Source: Candidatus Aminicenantes bacterium
GTDB lineage: Bacteria; Acidobacteriota; Aminicenantia; Aminicenantales; UBA4085
Assembly: GCA_026393855.1 (NCBI GenBank)
Contig: JAPKZJ010000087.1
Coordinates: forward strand, 17,028 to 81,027
Length of the DNA: 64,000 bases
Direction: 5' to 3'
Position 1 is the first letter of the stretch. Each line of letters begins with the position of its first letter. The notes under the pieces are model-generated. The model was given only the letters and a program-made list of their open reading frames with translations, was not told the origin of the DNA and ran no database searches. The position numbers were made by a program, and so were the translations under genes. Below are positions 16,693-25,243 of the stretch, one piece after another.

Positions 16693-16733
16693 CCGGGGAG
16701 CCTCCCCCGATCCGGGCCGAGAGACTGAACCAT
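16689..16733 (-). promoter_or_regulatory. Possible 14-codon leader ORF coupled to the YgjP-type gene
   Basis: The ATG at 16733 is preceded by CAGGAG (16746-16741, 7-nt spacing), and a TATAAT box lies upstream (16758-16753). The frame ends at TGA 16689-16691, overlapping the TTG start of the peptidase by 4 bp. The good ribosome site on the mini-ORF and the poor start codon of the gene suggest translational coupling. Confidence 0.4.
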
Positions 16734-16770
16734 GGCGGGCCTCCTGACCGGTATTATAGCGTTTTTTTCC

Positions 16771-16799
16771 TTGCTTCGAGGCCGCGAAAGTCGGATAAT
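16771..16799 (+). promoter_or_regulatory. Promoter of the diguanylate cyclase gene
   Basis: TTGCTT (16771-16776), 17-bp spacer, GATAAT (16794-16799). The start ATG is at 16836 after GAGGAA. A minus-strand TATAAT at 16758-16753 makes the region bidirectional. Confidence 0.45.
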
Positions 16800-16835
16800 T
16801 TCGGGCAAGAATTTAGCGCGAGGAATCGTCTCTTC

Positions 16836-18377
16836 ATGAACCTTCGCCAAAGGACTCTGCTTCATACCGGCGCCATCATCCTGGTCATGATCGGTTTGCT
16901 TTTCGCCATCCTCTCCAAGCGGCTCCAAACGAGCTTCTCCGCCCTGGAACGCGAGGACGTCCAGACCAAGGTCGCGGCCGTGAAAAGCTCCTTGGCCAAC
17001 GACCTGGAGACGATCCGCGGCCAGACCCGGGACTGGGCCTTCTGGGATGACCTCTACGAATTCATGACCAGCGCCGACGGCGATTTCATCAAGACCAATA
17101 TCACCGCATCGACCTTCGGCGACCTGAAGATCGATTTGATCGCCATCTTCCGTCCCGACGGCCGGGAATTGTTCGGTCGGGTCTCCGACACGGGGGACGG
17201 CCTGCCGGGATCCCTGCCCAAAGAATTCGCCGCCCATATCGCCCCCGACAGCCCGCTTCTCCGTCCGGCCGGAGGGACCGAGGTCCGGACAGGCCTGCTT
17301 CTCCTATCCAGACAACCCCTCCTCTTCGCCGCGGCCCCGATCCTCCGCTCGGACGAGACCGGACCCGCCCACGGAACGGTGATTTTCGCCCGCTATCTCG
17401 ATGAAACGCTGATCACACGCATCGAAGTCCTGACCGGACTCCGGCTGAAGGTTTTCCCAGCGGAGGCGGCCGATTTACCGGCCGACGTGCGCGACGCCCG
17501 GACGGAGCTGCTGGCGGGCCGAACGACGTCCATTCGAACCGCCGGGCCGGATGCCATCTCAGGCTACGGCCTGCTGATCGATTACTTGGGCCGACCCGCC
17601 CTGATCATCCGCGCGGATTCACCCCGGCCGATCTACGCCCACGGCCGGATCTCTCGTCGCTATCTCTTGTTCGCCCTGCTGGCTTGCGCGGCCGTTATCC
17701 TAGCCATGAACCTGATCTTCCTGGACCTGCTCATCGTCCGGAGGATCGGCCGCATCGACCGCCTGTTCGAAAAAGTCCGCGCCTCGGGCGACACCTCGGT
17801 CCGCCTGCGGCTGTCCGGGAAAGACGAGCTGGCCCGGATGGGCGCCTCCTTCGACCGACTCTTGGACACCCTGGAGGATTTCCGCCGGCACGACCGCGAG
17901 CTGTCCATCACCGACCCCCTGACCACGGCCTACAACCGGCGTCATTTTAACGACAAGCTGGCGGAGGAATTCGGGCGGGCCAAGCGCTACGGACGCCCGC
18001 TGTCGCTCATCATCTTGGATCTCGATCGGTTCAAGGATTACAACGACGCCCACGGCCATCTCGAAGGGGACGAGCTCCTTAAGCGGACGGCCGAGTTCCT
18101 GCGCGGCATCACCCGCAAACAGGATATCGTGACCCGCTTCGGCGGCGACGAGTTCGCCATCCTCCTGCCCGAAACGCCCCGGGCCAACGCCCGCGGCCTG
18201 GCGGACCGCATCCGGATCGGGTTAGGGGCGGCGGCGGGCGCCGGCGCACCGACGCTGAGCGCCGGGGTGGCCGCCTTCCCCGACGACGCCGCGGAGACCG
18301 AGGCTCTGATCAACAAGGCGGACAAAGCCCTCTATCGGGCCAAGGCCGCGGGCCGCGATCGCGTCGAATCCGCCTGA
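16836..18377 (+). CDS. Membrane diguanylate cyclase (CHASE4-HAMP-GGDEF)
   Basis: 513 aa. TM1 (about 11-29) and TM2 (about 276-300) enclose a ~245-residue extracytoplasmic sensor. The sensor's early DWAFWDDLYEFM motif is typical of CHASE4. A HAMP linker leads to a GGDEF domain, with the GGDEF signature at 436-440. An RxxD inhibitory site (RKQD, 427-430) sits five residues before it, as in product-inhibited cyclases. It should make cyclic di-GMP from two GTP in response to an external signal. The HD-GYP protein at 38870-40369 could degrade the product. The gene stands alone and converges with the acyl-CoA synthetase (6-bp gap). Confidence 0.93.
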   Translation: MNLRQRTLLHTGAIILVMIGLLFAILSKRLQTSFSALEREDVQTKVAAVKSSLANDLETIRGQTRDWAFWDDLYEFMTSADGDFIKTNITASTFGDLKIDLIAIFRPDGRELFGRVSDTGDGLPGSLPKEFAAHIAPDSPLLRPAGGTEVRTGLLLLSRQPLLFAAAPILRSDETGPAHGTVIFARYLDETLITRIEVLTGLRLKVFPAEAADLPADVRDARTELLAGRTTSIRTAGPDAISGYGLLIDYLGRPALIIRADSPRPIYAHGRISRRYLLFALLACAAVILAMNLIFLDLLIVRRIGRIDRLFEKVRASGDTSVRLRLSGKDELARMGASFDRLLDTLEDFRRHDRELSITDPLTTAYNRRHFNDKLAEEFGRAKRYGRPLSLIILDLDRFKDYNDAHGHLEGDELLKRTAEFLRGITRKQDIVTRFGGDEFAILLPETPRANARGLADRIRIGLGAAAGAGAPTLSAGVAAFPDDAAETEALINKADKALYRAKAAGRDRVESA

Positions 18378-18383
18378 CGGGCC

Positions 18384-20297
18384 TTACTCAAACCGCTCCA
18401 CAATGGCCCGGTTCTGGGAGTTGAGAATGCTCTTGGCCTCAGCGGTATAAAGGAAATCGATCCGGTTCCGGTAATAATCGACGATCCGGCCGCGGACCAT
18501 TTTGAGGGTCGAATTGAGCAGGCGGTTCTGCTCGGTGAACGACTCGCCCAGGACGGCGATCGCGGACGGCAGCCAGCGGCCGGGGAACTGGCCGGCGAAT
18601 TCGCCGCCCTCTCGATATTTGGCGATCTCCCCCTCCAGGAGCCGGAGCCCGGCGTCGCGCCCCTCGGGCTCTTTGACCGAGAGGCTCTTTTTCTTCAGCC
18701 AGCCCAGGACGGCCTCTTTGGCCGGGACGAGCAGGGCCACCGTATAGGGCGACTGGTCGTTGTAGAGCATCAGCTGTTCGATGTAGGGCGAGCTGTCCGT
18801 AACGGCTTCCTCGATCAGCTCGGGGCTGTACTTCTCGCCGTCGTTGGCGATGAGCAGGCTCTTGACCCGGCCCAGGACATAGAGATAGCCGTCCCGATCG
18901 AGGTAGCCCAGATCGCCGGTATAGAGCCAGCCGCCCCGCAGCGCCTCGGCCGTGGCCTTGTCGTTGCGCCAGTAGCCGGCCATGACGTTTTCGCCGCGGA
19001 CCACGATCTCGCCCGAGGCGCCGGCGGGGAGGGCGTTGCCGTCCGAATCGCAGATGCGGACCTCCAGGCCGGACATCACCCGGCCGGAGGACCCCAGCTT
19101 GTGGTGGGTCAGGCTGTTGGCCGAGATGACCGGGGCGGCTTCCGTCAGCCCATAGCCCTGAAGCATGGGGATGCCGACGGCATAGAAGAAGCGCTGCAGC
19201 TCGATGTCGAGCAGGGCCCCGCCGCCGACGAAGAACTTCAGCCGGCCGCCGAAATTCGCCCGGATCTTACTGAACAGGAGCTTGTCGTAAAGGGCCAGAA
19301 CGGGCTTCTTCATCTTCTGGGCCCCGCGGCCGCGATTCCAGCCCTCCTTATTATAGGCATAGGCGGTCTTCATGGCCTTGGCGAAGAGCGCCTCGGCCTT
19401 GGGGCCCCTGTCCCGGACACCCTTTTCGATGGTCTTGCGGAAGTTCTTGGCCAGGGCCGGCACGCTTAAAAAAACGTGCGGGCGGAGTTCCTTGATGTTG
19501 AGGGGCACGTTCTTTACGGTTTCCATGGCGGTCCGCCCCTGCTGGACCGAAGCGATCGAGGCCCCGGATTTCATCATCATGTAGATGCCGCAGGTATGCC
19601 CGAAAGCGTGGTCCCAGGGCAGGACGTTGAACAGGACCCAGTCCGGCTGGGGATCGATCATGGCCGTGCCCTGCTCGACGTTGGCCGTATAGTTGCGGTG
19701 GGTCAGGATGATGCCCTTGGGGTCGGCGGTGGTTCCCGAGGTGTAGCAGATGTTGGCGTGATCGCTCTCGCGCACGGACTGCCAACGGGCCTCAAAGGCG
19801 GCCCGGCTGTGGCCGAGGAAATCCTCGCCGTGCTTGAGCACGGTCGCAGCCGAGACTTCGTCGGTTTCGAACGATTTCAGGCCGTCGAAGCAGATGGTCA
19901 GCTTGAGCTCGGGCAGGTCGGCCTTGATCCGCCGGATCTTGTCGATGTGGCCAGGGGAAACCAGGGCCATCTTGCAGCCCGAGTGGAGGAGACGGAACTT
20001 GAGGTCGGCCAGCTCGTCGACTTTGACCGAGATGGGCACGTCGACCGCACCGACATAGAGGAGGCCGAGCTCGCCCATGACCCAGTCGTTGCGGCCCTCG
20101 GAGATCAGGGCCGCGCGATCGCCCTTTTCCAGTCCCAGGCTCATCAGCCCGGCCCCGAAGCGGTGGACGAGGGCCCGCATCTGAGCGAAAGTCGTCCCCT
20201 CGTACTTATCGGCCTTCTTCTCCCACATCAGGACGTTGTCGGGAAACCGCTCGGCGCTGATCTCCAGAAGCCGGGGTAGAGTGCGTTGTTCGTTCAT
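18384..20297 (-). CDS. AMP-dependent long-chain acyl-CoA synthetase
   Basis: 637 aa, cytoplasmic or peripheral membrane. It activates a fatty acid to acyl-AMP and then acyl-CoA. The P-loop motif YTSGTTADPKGIILTH is near residue 187. The A5 region reads MLQGYGLTEAAPVIS, and the A8/linker region reads WLYTGDLGYLDRDGYLYVLGR followed by KSLLIANDGEKYSPELIEE. Length and the YNKEGWNRG-type insertion resemble FadD15/FAA-type ligases of bacteria. Chain length preference is not determinable. The start ATG 20297 follows AGGAAGGAG. A consensus promoter lies at 20325-20354. No beta-oxidation gene is next to it. Confidence 0.9.
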   Translation of the reverse strand: MNEQRTLPRLLEISAERFPDNVLMWEKKADKYEGTTFAQMRALVHRFGAGLMSLGLEKGDRAALISEGRNDWVMGELGLLYVGAVDVPISVKVDELADLKFRLLHSGCKMALVSPGHIDKIRRIKADLPELKLTICFDGLKSFETDEVSAATVLKHGEDFLGHSRAAFEARWQSVRESDHANICYTSGTTADPKGIILTHRNYTANVEQGTAMIDPQPDWVLFNVLPWDHAFGHTCGIYMMMKSGASIASVQQGRTAMETVKNVPLNIKELRPHVFLSVPALAKNFRKTIEKGVRDRGPKAEALFAKAMKTAYAYNKEGWNRGRGAQKMKKPVLALYDKLLFSKIRANFGGRLKFFVGGGALLDIELQRFFYAVGIPMLQGYGLTEAAPVISANSLTHHKLGSSGRVMSGLEVRICDSDGNALPAGASGEIVVRGENVMAGYWRNDKATAEALRGGWLYTGDLGYLDRDGYLYVLGRVKSLLIANDGEKYSPELIEEAVTDSSPYIEQLMLYNDQSPYTVALLVPAKEAVLGWLKKKSLSVKEPEGRDAGLRLLEGEIAKYREGGEFAGQFPGRWLPSAIAVLGESFTEQNRLLNSTLKMVRGRIVDYYRNRIDFLYTAEAKSILNSQNRAIVERFE

Positions 20298-20324
20298 GTC
20301 GCTCCTTCCTGACGAAGCGGGCTC

Positions 20325-20354
20325 ATCCTATCGCGGCGGACGGGGACTTGTCAA
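20325..20354 (-). promoter_or_regulatory. Promoter of the acyl-CoA synthetase gene
   Basis: Minus strand TTGACA (20354-20349), 18-bp spacer, TAGGAT (20330-20325), with a Shine-Dalgarno and ATG about 28 nt downstream. Confidence 0.5.
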
Positions 20355-20458
20355 AGTCGTCGAACCCTGGTCCCGCCTGTGAGCCAGCAACCCCCATCCG
20401 AGCCAGCCCGTTCGGACAGGGACCAGACCCGAAGCGTCGCGCCCCCCGTAAAAGGGGA

Positions 20459-20488
20459 TTGACAAGGCCCGACCGAGGCCGATATTCT
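20459..20488 (+). promoter_or_regulatory. Promoter of the papain-like protease gene
   Basis: TTGACA (20459-20464), 18-bp spacer, TATTCT (20483-20488). The start ATG 20512 follows GGAAGGAG. Confidence 0.5.
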
Positions 20489-20511
20489 GGTTTCGGCAGG
20501 AAGGAGTTCGA

Positions 20512-21867
20512 ATGAAAAAAACGATCTTGGGCGCGCTCCTAGCGGCCGGCGTGGCCGCTGTCTGGCTGTCCGCCGGGTTCGGGCAGTCCGATTCCGTTCC
20601 CGGCTTGGGCCTCCGACTGGCGACACCGGACCGGCTCCGGGGAGTCCCCCTGGCCTTCACCCCCTACTCGGGCGATACGCTGCCGGCGGCGGTCGATCTC
20701 TCCCCCGACATGCCGCCGCCCGGACAGCAGGGCAGCCAGAATTCCTGCGTCGGCTGGGCCATGGCCTACGCCCTGAAAAGCTATCAGGAGAAGGTCGAGG
20801 AGAAACAGCCTTATGGCCGAGACGCGGCCTTGGACGCCCGGCGCGTCTTCAGCCCGGCCTTCATCTACAACCAATGCAACGGCGGGCGGAATGTCCCGAT
20901 TCTTTACGCCGACGCCTTCGCCATCCTGTCTGAACAGGGGGCAGCGACCTGGGCGGATATGCCATACAATATCGCCGATGCCGCCTCCCAACCGGGCGCC
21001 GAGATCAAGCAGCGGGCGGCCCGCTACAAGATCGACTTCTGGCGCCAGGTCAACGCCCAGGACGTCAAAGAGGTCAAAGCGCACCTCCACGCCGGGTTCC
21101 CCGTCCTCATCGGAGCCAACGTCGACCAGGCCTTCATTAAACATCCGGCCGGCACAACCTGGCAGTCGATCGGGACCGTCGTAGGCGGCCACGCCATGGT
21201 CGTCGTCGGCTACGACGACGCGCGCCGGGCTTTCCGGCTGATGAACTCCTGGGGCCGGGATTGGGCCGACGGGGGGTTCTGCTGGGTCGACTACGATCTT
21301 TTTCGCCGGGTCGTCAACGAGGCTTACGTGGCCAAGGATGCCCGCAACAGTCCCGCGCCCGCGGTCGTAACGCCGGGCGAAGATCCCGTCCCGCCGCCGG
21401 CTCCGACGCCGCGGCGTGCGGCCTCGCTGGCCCTTCTCGCCATCAATCACAATGCGTCCTTCCCCGGCCGGCCCGACCTGGGGTACTTCATGAAGTTCGA
21501 CGGCAGCCTGGACATCCCGGCCGGGCTGGGGCGGAGCGATCAAATCGTCGTCTACTTCTACTACGACGCCGGGAACGGAACGCCGGGCGCCGCAGTGGCC
21601 GGCGCCGACCGGGCTTACGCCGACATCAACGGCTGGGCCGCCTGCGGCACCCAGAGCTATCCCGTCCCCACCGAGGGCCTGCGGACGAATTGGGCCACTT
21701 GGATCCCTTACGCCGCCCTGCTCGTCCCCGTCGGCCGCAACGTGGCCTCCCCTCAGGGCTGGGTCTATCAAATGGCCGAAACCCATCTCTTGGCCCAGGC
21801 CGTCCTGTTCGTGGACGGCTTCGGAGTCGTCCGATCGCCATACATTCCGTTTTTCGTCCGCAAATAA
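20512..21867 (+). CDS. Exported papain-like (C1) cysteine protease with C-terminal accessory domain
   Basis: 451 aa with a signal peptide (KKTILGALLAAGVAAVWLSAG). The catalytic elements of a C1 peptidase are all visible: oxyanion Gln in GQQGSQNSC, nucleophile Cys79, His227 in VGGHAMVVVGYDD, and Asn245 in LMNSWGRDWADGGF. The mature domain starts almost at once, so there is little or no propeptide. After a proline-rich linker (PPPAPTP, about 295) comes a ~150-residue C-terminal domain of unknown type, beta-rich by eye and aromatic (YFYYDAGNG). It is probably secreted to the periplasm or outside for protein turnover. Followed 16 bp later by a small lipoprotein gene. Confidence 0.88.
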   Translation: MKKTILGALLAAGVAAVWLSAGFGQSDSVPGLGLRLATPDRLRGVPLAFTPYSGDTLPAAVDLSPDMPPPGQQGSQNSCVGWAMAYALKSYQEKVEEKQPYGRDAALDARRVFSPAFIYNQCNGGRNVPILYADAFAILSEQGAATWADMPYNIADAASQPGAEIKQRAARYKIDFWRQVNAQDVKEVKAHLHAGFPVLIGANVDQAFIKHPAGTTWQSIGTVVGGHAMVVVGYDDARRAFRLMNSWGRDWADGGFCWVDYDLFRRVVNEAYVAKDARNSPAPAVVTPGEDPVPPPAPTPRRAASLALLAINHNASFPGRPDLGYFMKFDGSLDIPAGLGRSDQIVVYFYYDAGNGTPGAAVAGADRAYADINGWAACGTQSYPVPTEGLRTNWATWIPYAALLVPVGRNVASPQGWVYQMAETHLLAQAVLFVDGFGVVRSPYIPFFVRK

Positions 21868-21883
21868 CCTTAAAGGATGTTCC

Positions 21884-22336
21884 ATGATCCGAAACGCCCC
21901 GAGCGCCCGCCCGAGGATTCTCCGCTTCGCCGTCGTGCTCATGGCGGCCATGGTCCTGACGGCCCTAGGGCCCGCCTGCAAGGGCAAGGCCGGGCTGACC
22001 AATTCGGCCGACCGGGCTCTGGCCGAGATCGAAGCCGACAAGGCCGAGGCCGAGGCCGCCGCCGAGGCGGAAGCCAACAAGCCCCAGCCCAAGCCTGAGC
22101 CCAAGGTCAACGACGCCCTCTATATCGAGATCACGGCCCGCACGATCCTGATCCGCGAGAAGTACGCCGACGACCAGACTGCGATCGAGCCGGAGATCGA
22201 GAAGGTCTACGAGAAGCTCGGCGTCACGGCGGCCGACTACCAAGAATTCGTCAAAGCCCTCGTCCCGCCCAAGACCAACGAGCTGGCCAAGAAAGTCCAG
22301 GAGAAAATGCAAACCCTGGCCGACGAGTACCGGTGA
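21884..22336 (+). CDS. Small putative lipoprotein with Glu/Ala-rich segment, unknown function
   Basis: 150 aa. A hydrophobic N-terminus (FAVVLMAAMVLTALGPAC) ends in a Cys, resembling a non-canonical lipobox. Residues about 45-75 are highly charged and Ala/Glu rich (DKAEAEAAAEAEANKPQPKPEPK), suggesting a helical spacer. The remaining ~75 residues look helical, with conserved-looking KYADDQTAIEPEIEKVYEKLGV. No known family was recognised. Its stop TGA overlaps the GTG start of the next gene by four bases, so the two are likely co-translated, although the functional link is unclear. Confidence 0.6.
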   Translation: MIRNAPSARPRILRFAVVLMAAMVLTALGPACKGKAGLTNSADRALAEIEADKAEAEAAAEAEANKPQPKPEPKVNDALYIEITARTILIREKYADDQTAIEPEIEKVYEKLGVTAADYQEFVKALVPPKTNELAKKVQEKMQTLADEYR

Positions 22337-23349
22337 CGGGCCGGGAACGGATTCTGGCCGCCCTGCGGGGCGAGCCGGCGGACCGGACGCCGGTGATGCT
22401 GCATAATTTCCTGATGGCGGCCCGCGAAAACGGGCTGACCATGGCTCGCTTCCGGAGGGATGGACGGGCCGTCGCGGCGTCCTTCATCCGGGCCGTCGAA
22501 ACGTACTCCACCGACGGGATTCTGGTGGACGTCAGCACGGCGATGCTGGCGGGAGCGCTGGGCGTTCCGGTCGATCTGCCCGAGGATCTGCCGGCTCGCT
22601 GCAAGGGACCGCTCATCGCCTCGCTCGAAGCCGTGCCCGATCTGCAGCCCCCCGATATCGCCGGCTATTTCGAGATTGAAACCGCCCTGGAGTCGGTCCG
22701 GATCCTCAAAGCCCATTTCGGGGATGCGGTCGCCGTGCGCGGCAACGCCGACCAGGCGCCCTTCTCGCTGGCCGCGATGGTCCGGGGCCTGGACGCTTGG
22801 ATGATGGACCTCGTCGAGGCCGATCCGGAGCGGATCCGGACCTTGCTCGACTACTGCTTTGAGGCGACCCGCCAGTTCCTGGACTTGATGGCGGAAGCCG
22901 GCGCGGACATCCTTTCCAACGGCGACAGCCCGGCCGGCCCGGATCTGATCTCGCCGGCCGCTTACCGGCGGTTTGCCCAGCCGTGGGAGAAAGCCTGTGC
23001 GGACCGGGCCCATTCGCTCGGCAAGCCCTATGTCCTCCATATCTGCGGCAACACGGGCCCCATTCTGGCGGACATGATCGCGACCGGGGCGGACGGGCTG
23101 GAGCTGGATTACAAGACCGACCCGCGGCAAGCCCGGGCAGCGCTCCGGGGGCGGGCCTGCCTGATCGGCAACATCGACCCCAGCGGAGTTCTGGCCTTGG
23201 GAACGCCGGCCGAAGTCGAAGACCGGACCCGCGAGCTGCTCGAGATCTTCCGGGGCGAGCCCCGCTTCATCCTCAATGCCGGCTGCGCCATCCCGGCCGA
23301 AACCCCGGCCGCGAACCTGCGGGCCATGCTCGACACTCGCGGGGACTGA
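22333..23349 (+). CDS. Uroporphyrinogen decarboxylase-family methyltransferase (MtaA/CmuA-like)
   Basis: 338 aa with the URO-D barrel: N-terminal RERILAALRGEPADRTPV, and the late DYKTDP and LIGNIDPSGVLALGTP segments. It carries the zinc motif H-x-C (LHICGN, His236 and Cys238) and a third ligand Cys318 in LNAGCAIPAETP. That is the pattern of corrinoid methyltransferases such as MtaA/MtbA/CmuA rather than HemE. It therefore probably handles methyl transfer between a corrinoid protein and a thiol or tetrahydrofolate. The acceptor is unknown and no corrinoid protein gene is adjacent. It starts with GTG in a GTGA overlap with the upstream lipoprotein gene. Confidence 0.8.
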   Translation: MTGRERILAALRGEPADRTPVMLHNFLMAARENGLTMARFRRDGRAVAASFIRAVETYSTDGILVDVSTAMLAGALGVPVDLPEDLPARCKGPLIASLEAVPDLQPPDIAGYFEIETALESVRILKAHFGDAVAVRGNADQAPFSLAAMVRGLDAWMMDLVEADPERIRTLLDYCFEATRQFLDLMAEAGADILSNGDSPAGPDLISPAAYRRFAQPWEKACADRAHSLGKPYVLHICGNTGPILADMIATGADGLELDYKTDPRQARAALRGRACLIGNIDPSGVLALGTPAEVEDRTRELLEIFRGEPRFILNAGCAIPAETPAANLRAMLDTRGD

Positions 23350-23413
23350 CGAAGCGTTCGTCCCGACGAGTGCGACCAAAGCGTCGCACGGCCTGGGATT
23401 AAACAGGTGATCT

Positions 23414-23633
23414 AAGTGTTTCTCCCATCTCCGGGTCTCATGCGGCACGGTATCCGGCCGACGGCGAAACCGCGCGGGTTTAGCCTTTTTGCGCACCTCT
23501 TCGAGGGAACCCAACCCTCGCGGGAACGATCGAAGCGACGTCCCGACGAGGACTGCGAAGCGCTGCGGGCGCCGAGGGATGTTTGAGCACGAGACCATCT
23601 AACGGAAAAGAAACGGAGTGGGAGATGGTATCC
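23414..23633 (+). repeat. Dispersed intergenic repeat, copy A
   Basis: It shares with the copies at 40498-40786 (opposite strand) and 47889-48094 the left end TTCTCCCATCTCCGGG, then GACGGCGAAACCGCGCGGGTT, a CCTTTTTGCGC segment, and the core GTTTGAGCACG followed by CCATCTAACGGAA and AACGGAGTGGG. The centre (around 23515-23570) diverges from the other copies. The right inverted arm of the full element is absent. Confidence 0.75.
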
Positions 23634-23678
23634 ACCTCAATTTCCCTTCTCACCGCGCAAACTACGGCCCTCCATCTA

Positions 23679-23706
23679 TTGAAGCGGCCGCCCATTCGTG
23701 TATGAT
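23679..23706 (+). promoter_or_regulatory. Promoter of the M48 protease gene
   Basis: TTGAAG (23679-23684), 16-bp spacer, TATGAT (23701-23706), then AAAGGAGG ahead of ATG 23737. Confidence 0.5.
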
Positions 23707-23736
23707 AGGGCCAAACCCGCCGAAAGGAGGCTCGAT

Positions 23737-25206
23737 ATGGAAAGACGCCTGGCCAGAGTCTCGGGCCCGATCGCCCTTCTGATCATCGCCTGCCTCATCG
23801 GCTGCGTCGTCAACCCCGTCACCGGCAAGAAAGAGTTCAACATCATCTCCGAGTCCATGGAGATCGAGATGGGGCGGTCGACGGACGTCAGCATTCGGGA
23901 GGAATACGGGATCTACGATGATCCCGCCCTGAACGGCTATGTGGAAGCCTTGGGCAAACGCATGGCCCCGATCACCCACCGGCCCCAGCTGCCGTACCAT
24001 TTTTCCGTGCTGGACACGCCGGTCGAGAACGCCTTCGCGGCGCCGGGCGGCTACATCTACGTCACCCGCGGCATGCTGGCCATCATGGAGGACGAGGCGG
24101 CTCTGGCCGCCATCATCGGCCACGAGATGGGCCACGTCAACGCCCGCCACACGGCCCGGGCCATGAGCCGTCAGCTCCTGCTGATCGGCGGGGTCCTCGT
24201 GGCCAGCGCCCTAAGCGAGGACATCCAGAAGATCGCCCCCTTCGCCATCGTCGGCCTGCAGGTCCTGTTCCTCAAGTACAGCCGGGACGACGAGTATCAA
24301 GCCGACAGCTTGGGCGTCCAATACGCCCGCAAGATCGGCTACGCGCCCGGCCAAGTGATCCCGCTCTTCACCACCTTCCTGCGGATGGAGAAAAACAGCC
24401 AGGGGCCGAGCCTGCCCAATTTCCTGTCCACCCACCCCCTGACCGACCGCCGCATCGAAGAGATCAACAAAATGCTCGAGCCCGGCGACGCCGGCCTGCG
24501 GGTGGCCCGGCCGGAGTACATCAAGCGGATCGACGGCCTGGTCTTCGGCGACAACCCCCGCCAGGGCTATGTCGAAGCGGGCGCCTTCTATCACCCCGAC
24601 CTCCAGTTTGCCCTCAAGATCCCGCAGGGCTGGAAATACCAGAACTCGCCCAAGCAGTTCATCATGGCCTCCGACGACGAGAAAGCGGCCGTCTTCCTGT
24701 CGGCCGAGGCGACGACCAAAGACCTCGGCGTCTACCTTCAGGAGCAGCTGACGGCCTTCAAAGAATCCCAAGTCAAGGAAGTCTCCCGGTCCCCCCTCCA
24801 GATCAACGGACTGAACGCCTTGCGGGGGCTATATGACGTTCGGCCCAAGCCCGTGGAGGGGCAGGCGGAGACTACGGAAACGCCGATGTCGGTCGACATC
24901 CATTGCATCCGGAAAGGCAGTCAGGTCTTCACCTTCCTCTGCGCGGCCGGAGAGGCCGACTTCACCAAGTACACCGGGGCCATCGAAAGTGCCATTCGCT
25001 CGTTCCAGCCGCTGACCGACCCGGCCAAGCTCAACCGGAAGCCGCTACGGATCTCGATGCAGGCGGCCCGCGGAGCGGAGGTCTTCCGGGCCGCCCTGAA
25101 GCGGCTGAACGCACCCGAAAAACAGTGGAAAAACCTGGAAATGTTGAACGGGCTCTCGCTCGACAAGGCCATCGGGGCCGACCGGGCGATCAAGATCGTC
25201 CGCTGA
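23737..25206 (+). CDS. M48-family metalloprotease lipoprotein
   Basis: 489 aa from ATG 23737 (AAAGGAGG upstream). The signal ends in a canonical lipobox LIGC with Cys23, so the protein is membrane-anchored. The zinc site HEMGHVNARH begins at His129, and a third ligand Glu lies in DDEYQADSLGVQYA. The region FLSTHPLTDRRIEEI is typical of the BepA/LoiP/YfgC branch, periplasmic proteases involved in envelope protein quality control. The C-terminal ~220 residues lack TPR repeats and instead form an unrecognised domain (FALKIPQGWKYQNSP) ending in KLNRKPLRISM and VFRAALKRL. Envelope quality control is a family inference. Confidence 0.88.
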   Translation: MERRLARVSGPIALLIIACLIGCVVNPVTGKKEFNIISESMEIEMGRSTDVSIREEYGIYDDPALNGYVEALGKRMAPITHRPQLPYHFSVLDTPVENAFAAPGGYIYVTRGMLAIMEDEAALAAIIGHEMGHVNARHTARAMSRQLLLIGGVLVASALSEDIQKIAPFAIVGLQVLFLKYSRDDEYQADSLGVQYARKIGYAPGQVIPLFTTFLRMEKNSQGPSLPNFLSTHPLTDRRIEEINKMLEPGDAGLRVARPEYIKRIDGLVFGDNPRQGYVEAGAFYHPDLQFALKIPQGWKYQNSPKQFIMASDDEKAAVFLSAEATTKDLGVYLQEQLTAFKESQVKEVSRSPLQINGLNALRGLYDVRPKPVEGQAETTETPMSVDIHCIRKGSQVFTFLCAAGEADFTKYTGAIESAIRSFQPLTDPAKLNRKPLRISMQAARGAEVFRAALKRLNAPEKQWKNLEMLNGLSLDKAIGADRAIKIVR

Positions 25207-25207
25207 A

Positions 25208-25237
25208 TTGAAGGCCCCCCATCCGATGTGGTAGATT
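25208..25237 (+). promoter_or_regulatory. Promoter of the 113-aa orphan gene
   Basis: TTGAAG (25208-25213), 18-bp spacer, TAGATT (25232-25237). The ATG is 6 nt downstream at 25244, so transcription should start at the start codon itself. Confidence 0.45.
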
Positions 25238-25243
25238 GAAGCC

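Larger units (their letters stand above)
23350..23736. other. 387-bp intergenic region with repeat copy A and a promoter
   Basis: It contains the dispersed repeat copy at 23414-23633 and the M48 promoter at 23679-23706. No ORF is supported. Confidence 0.5.

Noticed and set aside
20297..20327. 10-codon ORF overlapping the acyl-CoA synthetase start by ATGA
   Set aside because: Its ATG lies within the -10 box and so would not be on the transcript. It shows how easily such overlaps arise by chance.
22333..23349. HemE (uroporphyrinogen decarboxylase proper)
   Set aside because: Presence of the HxC...C zinc set and no other haem gene nearby favours a corrinoid methyltransferase.
23351..23737. Possible CRISPR array or tRNA in the repeat-rich gap
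   Set aside because: The similar segments are neither evenly spaced nor identical, and no cloverleaf could be drawn.
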